From Solirubrobacterales bacterium (GTDB lineage Bacteria; Actinomycetota; Thermoleophilia; Solirubrobacterales; 70-9): 64,000 bases of DNA. Location of the stretch: assembly GCA_021155855.1 (NCBI GenBank), contig JAJNAZ010000004.1, positions 44,674-108,673 on the forward strand, in the 5' to 3' direction. Every line of letters starts with the position of its first letter. Position 1 is the stretch's first letter. The notes below the pieces were generated by a model, which ran no database searches, was not told the origin of the DNA, and saw nothing but the letters and a program-made list of their open reading frames with translations. A program made the position numbers and the translations under genes. Positions 1 through 14,172 of this stretch are shown piece after piece.

Positions 1-160
1 ACAGGTGCGCCACCAGACACAGGGCGAAGAAGTAGCCGCCGTAGATCAGGCTCAGATCGCCGATCTCGTCCGACCTCGTGATGAAGACGGCGGTGAAGCC
101 GGCGATCAGCAGGACGGCCACCGGAACCAGCGCCAGCAGCTCGCGGTTGCGGGCGCTCAT
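1..160 (-). CDS. FtsW/RodA/SpoVE-family cell-cycle protein, N-terminal part (truncated by window edge)
   Basis: Reverse complement reads MSARNRELLALVPVAVLLIAGFTAVFITRSDEIGDLSLIYGGYFFALCLVAHL; ATGA overlap with the upstream PP2C stop; position in the PP2C/FHA/kinase cluster. Confidence 0.7.
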   Translation of the reverse strand, partial: MSARNRELLALVPVAVLLIAGFTAVFITRSDEIGDLSLIYGGYFFALCLVAHL

Positions 161-1464
161 CGCTGGTCGCGCGAGCCCTGGCGCTGTTTGCTGCCCGAGC
201 GCTCGCCGCCGCCCGAGCGCCGGCGCTCCGACCCGCCCTGGTCGCCATCCTGCGGCTGGCCCGGCGGCTGGGCGGAATCCCCGCCCTGCGGCGGCGCCGG
301 CAGCGGCGCCACCGCTGCCGACTCGAGGTCGTCGAGCAGCGAGATCGCGTCATCGCGGGAACGAAGCTCGTGGTCGGTGACGCTGCCGCGACGCTCCTCG
401 GGCAACGCGGCCGCCTGAGTCGGGACCGAGTAGACCTCGTTGTAGAGGCTGATGTCGAGCGGGAGCTCGTATGGAAGCCCGCGATAGAGGGTGATGCGCC
501 CGCCCTCGTCGATGCCGAGGAAGTAGACCTGGCGGGCGCCGTAGACGGCGGCGATCCCGATTCCGGCGAGAATCGCGAGGACGGCGAGGACCTTCGCGGC
601 GGTCTTCAAGCGTCTCCGCCGAGGGGGCGCTCGGTGCTCGGTGCTGAGTGCTCGCTCCCCGGCCGCGGCGCGGACGCGCTCGCCGGAGAGTCCCGCCTCC
701 TCGGCGATCGGGCCGATCAGGGTCGCGTCCTCGACCGCCTCCACCTCCTCGGCCGGCTCGAGGCGGAAGGCGACGACGGTGATGTTGTCGCGGCCCCCCG
801 CCTCGTTGGCCTCACTGACCATTTGGTCCACCGCCCGGTCCAGGTTCGGCGAGGTCTCGAGCAGCTCGGCGATGCGCTCGTCCTTGATCATCGTCGTCAG
901 GCCGTCGGAGCAGATCAGAAAGACGTCGTCCGGGCGGGCACTGAAGGTGAGCGTGTCGACCTCCACCTCCTCCTCGGGGCCGAGCGCCCGGGTGATGATC
1001 GAGCGCTGCGGATGGTCCTCGGCCTGCTCATCGGTGAGCCGGCCCTGGCGGCGCAGCTCCTCGACCAACGAGTGATCGGAGGTCAACAGGCGCAGGGCGC
1101 CATCGCGATAGACGTAGGCGCGGCTGTCGCCGACATGCGCGAAGGAGACCTCGTCGCCCTCCACCAGCGCGGCGGTCAACGTGGTTCCCATCCCGGAGCG
1201 GCTCGAGTCGTGCTGGGCGAGGCTGTGGATGCGATCGTTGGCCGCCTCCGCGATCGAGCGCAGATAGGACTCGCCCGATTCACCCGGCCGGTCCGCCGAG
1301 TCAAACGATTCCGCTGCGATCCGCGACGCGACCTCGCCCGCCTGAGCGCCGCCCATGCCGTCGGCGACCGCGAACACCGGCCCGTGCACGTAATACGAAT
1401 CCTCGTTCGCGTTCCGCTGCCGACCGGTGTCGGTACGGAACGCCTGGTCGGCGACCCTCAGCAT
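157..1464 (-). CDS. PP2C-family Ser/Thr protein phosphatase with C-terminal TM segment
   Basis: RNANEDSYYV, VADGMGGAQAGEVAS, VGDSRAYVYRDG, GGRDNITVV motifs; likely start MLRVADQ within the longer ORF. Confidence 0.93.
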   Translation of the reverse strand: MLRVADQAFRTDTGRQRNANEDSYYVHGPVFAVADGMGGAQAGEVASRIAAESFDSADRPGESGESYLRSIAEAANDRIHSLAQHDSSRSGMGTTLTAALVEGDEVSFAHVGDSRAYVYRDGALRLLTSDHSLVEELRRQGRLTDEQAEDHPQRSIITRALGPEEEVEVDTLTFSARPDDVFLICSDGLTTMIKDERIAELLETSPNLDRAVDQMVSEANEAGGRDNITVVAFRLEPAEEVEAVEDATLIGPIAEEAGLSGERVRAAAGERALSTEHRAPPRRRRLKTAAKVLAVLAILAGIGIAAVYGARQVYFLGIDEGGRITLYRGLPYELPLDISLYNEVYSVPTQAAALPEERRGSVTDHELRSRDDAISLLDDLESAAVAPLPAPPQGGDSAQPPGQPQDGDQGGSERRRSGGGERSGSKQRQGSRDQR

Positions 1465-1468
1465 CCCA

Positions 1469-1954
1469 CTAATCGTCTCCGGGCAGCCGCAGCTCGAAGC
1501 GGAGCTCGGTGTCGCCGATCCTGATCTCGTCCAGGTCCGAGAGCTCGGCCTCGCCATCGAGTTGGGCGCCGTTGAGGAAGGTGCCGTTGGTCGAGTTCAT
1601 GTCCTCAACGTAATAGGAGGCCCCACGGGAATACAGCCGAGCGTGGATCGCCGACGCGAACCGGTCCTCGATCCGTACGTCGGCCTCGGTGGAGCGCCCG
1701 ATCGAGAGCCCGCCGAACAGGTCGTAGCGCGCGTCCGGGGGCAGCCCGCCGCCGCGAACGGCGACCAGGTAGGCATCTGTCGCCGCGGCCCGACCCCCGG
1801 GGCCGACGGCGTGAAAGCCGGTCGCCTCCGGCGCCGGGGCGGCCGTCCGCCGGAGCTCGCGCAGGGCGCTGCGCGAGACCCAGAATAGGAACAGGTAGAG
1901 GACCGCGAGGAAGCCGAACTTCAGCGCGACCGCGATCGGTTCAGTGTCTATCAA
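1469..1954 (-). CDS. FHA-domain membrane protein (FhaB-like)
   Basis: SIGRSTEADVRIEDRFASAIHARLY...DMNSTNGTFLNG FHA core; N-terminal TM. Confidence 0.9.
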   Translation of the reverse strand: MIDTEPIAVALKFGFLAVLYLFLFWVSRSALRELRRTAAPAPEATGFHAVGPGGRAAATDAYLVAVRGGGLPPDARYDLFGGLSIGRSTEADVRIEDRFASAIHARLYSRGASYYVEDMNSTNGTFLNGAQLDGEAELSDLDEIRIGDTELRFELRLPGDD

Positions 1955-2718
1955 TGCTCGATGTCGAAGATGAACTGGACGGTCCCGAGCGTGACGCGAT
2001 CGCCGGGCGAGAGCCGGGATGCGTCCACCTGACGGTCGTTCACCTTGACCCCGTTCGTCGACTCCAAGTCAACGATCTGCCAGTCGCCGGTGGGGCCGCG
2101 ACGCAGCTCGGCATGGTGGCGGGAGACGTTCGGGTCGTTGAGCACGCAATCGGCCTCGCGTGAGCGCCCGAGCACCGCCATCGGTCCGTCGAGGACGTAG
2201 CGCCGGTCGTCGAGTGAGACGATCGCCTTGGTCTCGGTCAGATGGGCGGCGGGTTGTCGGCGGCGGGACTTCGTCTGCTTCGGCGGCACGCTGTAGACCA
2301 TCGTGTGGCCCTGCTCGCCCTGCTCGGGCGCCTCGCCCTGGCGCGCCGGCGGCTTCACCAGCCGGGTCTGGATCCCGAACTCCCCCAAGCGAAGGCGATC
2401 GTCCGACTCGAGCTCGACCTCGGGCCGGGTGAGCAGCGCGTAGTCGTGGCGCCGCGCATGCTCCAGCAGGTACGCGGACAGCTCCTGCTCGAGCGAGCGC
2501 TCATAGCCCTCGAGGCGCTCGCGATCCTCTACCGAGAGCCAGACCGTGTACTGGTTCGGGACGTAGACCCGGGACACCGAGGCGGTGCGATGGGCGTCCA
2601 TCTCCTTGGCCAGCTTGCGGGCGATCTCGACCGGCTGCACCTGGGAGGAGAAGGCGCGGCTGAAGACACCCTCGACGAGGTTCTCGATCCGTTGCTCAAG
2701 GTTGCGCAGGACGCTCAT
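1951..2718 (-). CDS. DUF3662 + FHA-domain protein (FhaA-like)
   Basis: MSVLRNLEQRIENLVEGVFSRAFSSQVQPVEIARKL plus FHA (LGRSREADCVLNDPNVSRHHAEL...STNGVKVN). Confidence 0.92.
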   Translation of the reverse strand: MSVLRNLEQRIENLVEGVFSRAFSSQVQPVEIARKLAKEMDAHRTASVSRVYVPNQYTVWLSVEDRERLEGYERSLEQELSAYLLEHARRHDYALLTRPEVELESDDRLRLGEFGIQTRLVKPPARQGEAPEQGEQGHTMVYSVPPKQTKSRRRQPAAHLTETKAIVSLDDRRYVLDGPMAVLGRSREADCVLNDPNVSRHHAELRRGPTGDWQIVDLESTNGVKVNDRQVDASRLSPGDRVTLGTVQFIFDIEH

Positions 2719-2811
2719 GGCTTCTGTGTGGCCCCCATGCGCCAGCGACCACGAGGCCCGTGGCGAGCTGCATCGGGGCACAGGAATCCTAGGTGCTCGC
2801 TCAGGTGAGCA

Positions 2812-4362
2812 TCAGGTGGTCACCGGCCGCGAGCCGTTCGCGCTCCGCGGCAGAGGCCAGACCGGCCCGCGCCCGCGCACGACCAGGAACTCGATCGCGA
2901 CCGCGAGCGCGGCGGCGGCGACAACGCCGATCGGTTTGCCGCCGAGGGCGCCGTTGCCGACCAGCGCCAACCCGGCGTCGGCGAGGGCGGCCCAGAGCAT
3001 CGCGCCGAGCAGGGCAATCGACGCGTGGCGAGCGCCCAGCAGCCACCCGAGCGTCGCCCCGGCGAGCGCAAAGATCCCGGCGCCGAGCAGCGACTCGGGA
3101 TCGAGCAGTGGCCCGAGGACCGCATCCGCCGCGACCGCCGGGTCGCTCATCCAGTCATTGGGTGCCTGGGCGGCGATCCCGAGCTCGGGCCCGAGGCCGA
3201 GGGCGATGGAGCCGGCGACCAGCCAGGCCCAGGCTCCGGCGCCGAGGATCGCCCGCGCGAGCAATGACTGGCCCCCGGCACCGAGGGCGATCGCCGCACC
3301 GCCGACGCCGCCGGCGGCGAGCAGGGGCGCAGCGGCCGGAGCCAGCCCCGCGGTGGGCGCGCCGACGAGCAGGGCAGGCAGGCAGAGGACGGTGAGCACC
3401 AGCGCGGCCCCGGCGGCCCCGAGCGGACCGACGAGCAGGACGAGCCCGGCCACGAGGCAAGCAAGCGCGGCGACGTGGACCGCGCCCAGCCGCGAGCGGG
3501 CCGCCGGCTCGGGCTCCTCGGCGCCCTCCGGTAGCGGCACCGGGCGCTCGGCGTCGAGCGCTCCCAGCTCCGCCTCGAGCCGGTCGCGGAGCTCGGCCGC
3601 GGTCGGGCGCAGCTTCGGCGCCGGATCGAGGCAGGCGTCGATCGCATCGGTGATCGGTTCCGGCAGGTCGGGGCGATAGATCCGCAACGACGGCATACCG
3701 TCGCCGATCAGCCGCACGGTCCGCGCGGGACTCGCGCCCGCGACCGGGTTCTCACCCGACCAACACTCGAACGCGGTAAGCGCCAGCGAGTAGACGTCCG
3801 ACTCGGGCCCGGCGAGGCTGCCGTCGGCCTGCTCTGGCGACATGTAGGCGAGCGTGCCGACGACCTCCCCGGCGGCTGTCAGGGTCGGGGCGCCGGCGAT
3901 CCGGGCGATGCCGAAATCCATCAGCTTGGCGCGGCGGCCGACTCCCTGGTCGTCGCGCACGATCACGTTTTGAGGCTTGACGTCGCGATGGATCACGCCG
4001 CGGGCGTGCGCGTGGGCGAGCGCGTCGCTGAGGTCCGCGGCGAGCTCGGCGACATCGCGGTCGCGCAGCCCTCCGGCGCCGTGCAGCCGCGCCAGGGTCT
4101 CGCCCGGCACCAGCTCAGAGACCAGCAGCGCGTGGCCCTCCCGTTCGCCAAGCTCGTACAGGGTCACGATCCCGGGATGGTTGAGGCGCGCCGCGGCCTG
4201 GGCCTCTCGCACCACGCGCTCGGGCTGCGCGCTCGCGATCTCCTTCACCGCCACCTGGCGCTGGAGGCGCTCGTCGAAGGCGCGGTAGACCGTTCCCATG
4301 CCCCCGGCACCGATCCGCTCGAGGACACGAAAACGGCCCATCAGCAGCTCGTCGCCCACCAT
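2812..4362 (-). CDS. Ser/Thr protein kinase with multi-pass C-terminal membrane region
   Basis: MGRFRVLERIGAGGMGTVYRAFDERLQRQVAVKEI...HRDVKPQNVIV...KLMDFGIAR; hydrophobic C-terminal half; no PASTA repeats seen. Confidence 0.92.
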   Translation of the reverse strand: MVGDELLMGRFRVLERIGAGGMGTVYRAFDERLQRQVAVKEIASAQPERVVREAQAAARLNHPGIVTLYELGEREGHALLVSELVPGETLARLHGAGGLRDRDVAELAADLSDALAHAHARGVIHRDVKPQNVIVRDDQGVGRRAKLMDFGIARIAGAPTLTAAGEVVGTLAYMSPEQADGSLAGPESDVYSLALTAFECWSGENPVAGASPARTVRLIGDGMPSLRIYRPDLPEPITDAIDACLDPAPKLRPTAAELRDRLEAELGALDAERPVPLPEGAEEPEPAARSRLGAVHVAALACLVAGLVLLVGPLGAAGAALVLTVLCLPALLVGAPTAGLAPAAAPLLAAGGVGGAAIALGAGGQSLLARAILGAGAWAWLVAGSIALGLGPELGIAAQAPNDWMSDPAVAADAVLGPLLDPESLLGAGIFALAGATLGWLLGARHASIALLGAMLWAALADAGLALVGNGALGGKPIGVVAAAALAVAIEFLVVRGRGPVWPLPRSANGSRPVTT

Positions 4363-4491
4363 CTTCGGTCCTTCGCCGCCCGGCGCCGGTCTCCTGCAAT
4401 GCTGCGGCCCGAGACCGCGAGCGGGCCGCGCGGCGGTGGCCTCCGCAGCAGGGTTCATACTCTTGCCGCCGAACGCCTTCCAGGTTTCAGC

Positions 4492-5565
4492 GTGTCTTTC
4501 CTCGACGAGGACGAACTAGATCCCGCCCCCAGTGGGCCCGGCTCGCGGCGATCTCCTTCGGAGCGCCAGCGCCAAGTCTTGATGCGCCGGGTGATCGCTC
4601 TCGGCGTCGGGGTGTTGATCCTGATCCTGCTGCTGCTCGGCGTCCGCGGCTGTCTCAACGCTCGCGAGGAGCGCGGTTTCGAGAACTACGTCTCCGATCT
4701 GGGCGGGATCGTGACCCAATCGAACCAACTCTCACAGGAGTTCTTCGGCCGGCTCGAGGATCCGCCCCGGGAGCTGACCGAGCTCCAGCTCGAGGCCGAG
4801 ATCACAACCGACCGCGGAACCGCCGAGAGCCTGTTGCAACGGGTCGAGGGTCTCGACGTGCCCGACGAGCTGGCGGACGCCCAGAATGAGCTCCTGCAGG
4901 CGTTCGAGCTGCGCCGCGACGGGCTCGCGGGGATCGCCGAGGACATCCCGACCGCGCTCGGCAACGAAGGCCGGGTCGAGGCGATCGACCGGATCTCCAC
5001 CGACATGGAGGCATTCCTGGCCAGCGACGTGCTCTACGAGCGCGCCCGGGCGGAAATCCAAGGGGTACTCGCCGAGGAGGGCATCGGCGAGCCGGTTGAG
5101 GCGAGCCAGTTCCTTCCCGATCCGGTCGAGCGCTGGCTCGACAGCGGCGAGGTCACGCTGACCCTGAACACGTTTGCGGCCGAAACCGGCAACGTGCCGG
5201 AGGGCGTCCACGGGGTCGAGTTGCTCGGCACCTCGATCGGCCGGACGACCCTGATCGCCGACTCGGAGAACTCCGTCGGAATCGGCAACGATCCGCCCGA
5301 GATCACGATCGAGGTCCAGAACGGCGGCGACACGATGGAGCGCGACGTGACCGTCAGCTACGCCTTCAGCGGCGGATCCGAGCCGCTAGAGGGTGAGGCG
5401 ACCTTCCCGCGGATCGACGCGCAGGGCGTCGCGGAGACCACCGTGCCGCTGGAGGCGGCCCCCGAGACGGAGGTCCCGCTGACACTCGTGATCGAAGTCC
5501 TGCCGGTCCTCGGCGAGACCCTGATCGACAACAACTCCGCCACCTACACCGTCACCTTCAACTGA
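4492..5565 (+). CDS. Hypothetical single-pass membrane protein with coiled-coil-like region and C-terminal Ig-like domain
   Basis: GTG start; TM VIALGVGVLILILLLLGV; C-terminal beta-rich region ending LVIEVLPVLGETLIDNNSATYTVTFN. Confidence 0.8.
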   Translation: MSFLDEDELDPAPSGPGSRRSPSERQRQVLMRRVIALGVGVLILILLLLGVRGCLNAREERGFENYVSDLGGIVTQSNQLSQEFFGRLEDPPRELTELQLEAEITTDRGTAESLLQRVEGLDVPDELADAQNELLQAFELRRDGLAGIAEDIPTALGNEGRVEAIDRISTDMEAFLASDVLYERARAEIQGVLAEEGIGEPVEASQFLPDPVERWLDSGEVTLTLNTFAAETGNVPEGVHGVELLGTSIGRTTLIADSENSVGIGNDPPEITIEVQNGGDTMERDVTVSYAFSGGSEPLEGEATFPRIDAQGVAETTVPLEAAPETEVPLTLVIEVLPVLGETLIDNNSATYTVTFN

Positions 5566-5613
5566 GCGGGCCGGCCGCGTCGGCGGTGGCGGCGCTTACG
5601 ATGCAGGCGCACT

Positions 5614-6471
5614 GTGATCCGAGTCGCCTACCTGGGCCCGGCAGGGACCTTCAGCGAGGACGCGCTGCGCGCCGCGGCCGGTGACGCGCCGGTGGAGCCG
5701 CTGCCCGCCCCGACGATCTACGACGCGATCACCGCCGTCGACGAAGGCGAGGTCGAGCGCGCCCTGGTGCCGTTCGAGAACTCGATCGAAGGCTCCGTGC
5801 GGGCGACTCTCGACGCGCTCGCCTTCGACGCGCCCACGGTGACCATCGTCGGCGAACACGACCACGCGATCACCAACAGCCTGATCGCGCGCCGACCGCT
5901 CGAGCTCGAGCAGATCGAGGTCGTGATCTCGCATCCCCAGGCAAGCGCTCAATGCGCTCGCTTCATCCGCGCCGAGCTGCCGCACGCGGAGGTTCGCGCG
6001 GCGCCGAGCACGGCCGACGCCGTGCGCGAGGTGGCGACGGGCGACCGTCCCTGGGCCGCGCTCGGAGGCGCCGTCGCCGCCGGGATCTATGACTGTGTCG
6101 TCCTCCGCGAGGGGGTCGAGGACGCCGCCGCGAACATCACCCGCTTCGTCTGGCTGGCCCCCGCCGGGACCGAGCCCCGGGGAGCGGGGCCGTGGAAGAC
6201 GACATTGTCCTTCTCCGAGCTCGGCGCCGATCACCCGGGCGCGCTGGTCGAGGCGTTGACCGAGTTCTCGAGCCGCGAGGTGAACCTGACCCGGATCGAG
6301 TCGCGCCCGCTGCGCCGCGGGCTCGGCCGCTACATGTTCTTCATCGACCTCGAGGGGGCGGACTCCGAGCGTCCGGTCGCCGAGGCGATCGAGGCGCTGC
6401 GAGGCAAGGCCGAGAGCGTTCGCCTGCTCGGCAGCTATCCGCTGCGCACCGGCGGCATACCCGGTACTTAA
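5614..6471 (+). CDS. pheA: Prephenate dehydratase
   Basis: VAYLGPAGTFSEDAL, VPFENSIEGSV, ESRPLRRGLGRYMFFIDLEG (PDT + ACT). Confidence 0.95.
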   Translation: MIRVAYLGPAGTFSEDALRAAAGDAPVEPLPAPTIYDAITAVDEGEVERALVPFENSIEGSVRATLDALAFDAPTVTIVGEHDHAITNSLIARRPLELEQIEVVISHPQASAQCARFIRAELPHAEVRAAPSTADAVREVATGDRPWAALGGAVAAGIYDCVVLREGVEDAAANITRFVWLAPAGTEPRGAGPWKTTLSFSELGADHPGALVEALTEFSSREVNLTRIESRPLRRGLGRYMFFIDLEGADSERPVAEAIEALRGKAESVRLLGSYPLRTGGIPGT

Positions 6472-6507
6472 CGCACGGCCGTGGGCCGCTCTACAATCCC
6501 GGCCACG

Positions 6508-7137
6508 ATGGAGGACCTCGCTGACCCCGAGGTAGGCGGGCGCCGCCTGGTGGTGGCGCCGGCGCTTGCGGCGCCGCATGGGATCGCGGTCAACGGCCAT
6601 TCCCGTAACGGCGCCGGCTCGATCCGCCGGCCGAGCACCAGGGTCTTGGTCCTCAACGCGAGCTACGAGCCGATCAACGTCTGCACGGTGAGGCGGGCGG
6701 CGGTGTTGGTGCTCAAGTCCCGGGCCGAGGTGCTGGAGAAGGGCGAGGGGGCGTTGCGCTCGGAGCGGCTCGAGTTCGACCGTCCCTGCGTGATCCGCCT
6801 GATCCGCTACGTCCGCATCCCGCGTGACGTCCACCGGCGCAAGATCACCCGCAAGGCGGTGCTCGCCCGCGACGCCTACACCTGCCAGTACTGCGGCCAC
6901 GAAGCCGCCGGGCTGACCGTCGACCACGTGATCCCCCGCAGCCGCGGCGGTGAATCGGTGTGGGAGAACATCGTCGCCTCCTGCGCCCCCTGCAACCGCA
7001 GGAAGGGCAACCGGATGCCGCGCGAGGCACGCATGCACCCAGCGAGACGACCCCGGGCGCCGGGCCCCACCGTGTTCATCCGGATCGCGGCGCCGCGGGT
7101 CCCGTTGGCCTGGGAGCCGTACCTGGTCGCGGCCTGA
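6508..7137 (+). CDS. HNH endonuclease family protein
   Basis: VLVLNASYEPINVCTVRRAAVLVLKSRAEVLE...CQYCGHEAAGLTVDHVIPRSRGGESVWENIVASCAPCNRRKGNR. Confidence 0.92.
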   Translation: MEDLADPEVGGRRLVVAPALAAPHGIAVNGHSRNGAGSIRRPSTRVLVLNASYEPINVCTVRRAAVLVLKSRAEVLEKGEGALRSERLEFDRPCVIRLIRYVRIPRDVHRRKITRKAVLARDAYTCQYCGHEAAGLTVDHVIPRSRGGESVWENIVASCAPCNRRKGNRMPREARMHPARRPRAPGPTVFIRIAAPRVPLAWEPYLVAA

Positions 7138-7163
7138 CTGCCCGGATCGGATGGCCGGTAAGC

Positions 7164-7189
7164 GAAGGGCCGCCCGCGGGCGGCCCTTC
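7164..7189. terminator. Perfect 26-nt palindrome (putative bidirectional terminator hairpin)
   Basis: GAAGGGCCGCCCG/CGGGCGGCCCTTC, 27 nt after the HNH stop codon; no obvious T-tract. Confidence 0.7.
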
Positions 7190-7344
7190 CAAGGTGCGAT
7201 TTCGGGCGGGTCTCGGATTCGCGGCCGGGTGGGACAGCTCCCGGCCTTCGGTACCCGCCGGTGCCTGGGGTTGGACTCCGCCAGGCGGCTCGCACGCTGC
7301 TTGCCCGTGCCGGCGGTCGCCCACCGGACGGACGAAGCGGCCGG

Positions 7345-7389
7345 CTAGCGGCCCCGCACCTCCAGCGTCCCGAAAAACAAGTCACTCAA
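7345..7389 (-). CDS. Putative 14-codon micro-ORF (LSDLFFGTLEVRGR, TTG start) with very strong SD
   Basis: Minus strand AGAAAGGAGGTGGTCCGAAG-TTG-AGT-GAC...TAG; SD nearly full complement of 16S 3' end. Confidence 0.4.
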   Translation of the reverse strand: MSDLFFGTLEVRGR

Positions 7390-7543
7390 CTTCGGACCAC
7401 CTCCTTTCTCTGGTGATTCGATTGAAGCAGACGCGGAGGTCGAGTGCGCCAAGGTTTGGAGTCGATCCTTGGGGTCGCCCTCGTTGCCCAAAGCGGCGGT
7501 CGGGTGGATGCTCGCGGTGTCCCCGCGCCGGCAAGCCGGAGCG

Positions 7544-10081
<2,538 letters not shown>

Positions 10082-10096
10082 CAGCGGCCACGCCTC

Positions 10097-12634
<2,538 letters not shown>

Positions 12635-12718
12635 TCACATAAGGATACCAGCCGACGCACCCGGAATGTCGCGCTATCTGCAATAAAATACCTGCAAATC
12701 ATGCATTAGTGTTGCTCA

Positions 12719-13030
12719 CTATCTACCGAGTTCCTCGCCGACCACGAAGCGGAGCGCAGAAACTCGGCGGGGGGCGAGTGACCGGTTGAGGCGCTCGAGC
12801 AGCTCGTCCTGGAGCAGATCGAGCTCCTGCGCCCAGGTCGCGGCCGCGCAGGCCACCGTGACCACCTCTGTGCGCTCTCGCACCGGGTGCGCCTGGCGGG
12901 CGATCCGCTCGCCGGCGGCACCGGTCCAGGCGCTCTGCACGGCGGCCAGCAGGGTGGCGGGCTCGGCCGTCGCCCGCACACCGCCGAGCGCCTCGCCGAT
13001 CGGGCGTGGGCTGCTTCTTCGCGGGCTCAT
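12719..13030 (-). CDS. DUF721 / DciA-like protein
   Basis: Position between gyrB and recF; VQSAWTGAAGERIARQAHPVRERTEVVTVACAAATWAQELDLLQDELLERLN. Confidence 0.85.
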   Translation of the reverse strand: MSPRRSSPRPIGEALGGVRATAEPATLLAAVQSAWTGAAGERIARQAHPVRERTEVVTVACAAATWAQELDLLQDELLERLNRSLAPRRVSALRFVVGEELGR

Positions 13031-14151
13031 GCGGCGGCCTCGCCGCCGCGAATCCGTCCCCGGTCGGCGGCGGTCAGTGGTCGCCCGGCCCGGATCGCGA
13101 CCTCGTGGCGCTGGGCCGAGCGGGGGAGCTGCTCGGGCTCGGTAGCTGTGATCAGCGCCTGCCCGCCGCCCTCGACGAGGTGTTCGACCAGCAGTGAGCG
13201 ATGCTCGCTGTCGAGCTCGCTGGCGACATCGTCGAGCAGCATCAACGGCGCCGGGCGACCGTCCGCCAGCAAGGCTCGGCGCTCGGCGAACAACAGGGCC
13301 AGCAGGGCCGCACGCTGCTGGCCCTGAGAGCCGTAGCGGCGCAGCGAGCGCCCGCCCGCCTCGAGCAGCAACTCGTCGAGGTGCGGGCCCCAGCCGGTAT
13401 GGCCGCGGGCGAGGTCCGCGTCGCGTCGCTCGGCCAGCTCAGCGGCGAGCGACGCCGGGTCGGCGGCCGTGCTGCGCGGGCGGTAGCGGAGCGACGCGTC
13501 GGCGGCGAGCCCGAGGTCGGAGGCGACCTGCTCGAACGCCGGCGCCAGGAGCTCGGCCGCCTCACGGCGGTCGGCGATCAGCTCGACGCCGGCGGTAGCC
13601 AGCTCGTGGTCCCAGGTGTCGAGCGAAGCCGGGTCGGCCGCCCCGGCGCGGATCCGCCCGACGAGCGCGTTTCGCTGCGCCAGGGCACGCGAGTAGCGCC
13701 GTTTCGTCTCCGTGCGCCCGGGCCAGAGTGCCGCACAGAAGCCATCGAGGTGTGAGCGGCGACCCGCCGGCGGTCCCTTGATCAGCGCCAGGCGATCGGG
13801 CATGAACACCGCCAGCGCCGGACGCAGGGCGGCGCTCTCCGGCGAGGCGGCGCTGCCGTCGAGGAGGTGCCGGCGACCTTCCGAGCGGCTCACCGAGCAT
13901 AGGAACGAGCGCCGCTGTCCGGAGGCGGCGACCACGGCTTCGGCCCGCGCCAGCGGCTTGCCGAAGGCGATCGCCTCACGATCGTCGCGGGTCCTGCAGG
14001 AGCGCCCGGCGAGCGCCATGTAGGCCGCCTCCAGGAGGTTCGTCTTCCCGGCGCCGTTGGGCCCCCAGAGCAGGTTCAGACCTGGCCCCAGCTCGACCTC
14101 GCAGGCGGCGAGGTTGCGCAGGTCGAGGACGGCGACGGACTCGACCACCAT
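13027..14151 (-). CDS. recF: DNA replication/repair protein RecF
   Basis: LDLRNLAACEVELGPGLNLLWGPNGAGKTNLLEAAY; LLDDVASELDSEHRSLL. Confidence 0.96.
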   Translation of the reverse strand: MVVESVAVLDLRNLAACEVELGPGLNLLWGPNGAGKTNLLEAAYMALAGRSCRTRDDREAIAFGKPLARAEAVVAASGQRRSFLCSVSRSEGRRHLLDGSAASPESAALRPALAVFMPDRLALIKGPPAGRRSHLDGFCAALWPGRTETKRRYSRALAQRNALVGRIRAGAADPASLDTWDHELATAGVELIADRREAAELLAPAFEQVASDLGLAADASLRYRPRSTAADPASLAAELAERRDADLARGHTGWGPHLDELLLEAGGRSLRRYGSQGQQRAALLALLFAERRALLADGRPAPLMLLDDVASELDSEHRSLLVEHLVEGGGQALITATEPEQLPRSAQRHEVAIRAGRPLTAADRGRIRGGEAAA

Positions 14152-14172
14152 GGCGGGCCTCCCGCCGCGCCC

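Noticed and set aside
7390-7408. Possible 16S rRNA 3'-end fragment on plus strand (GGACCACCTCCTTTCT)
   Set aside because: No 16S helix 45 sequence upstream; better explained as a strong SD on the minus strand.
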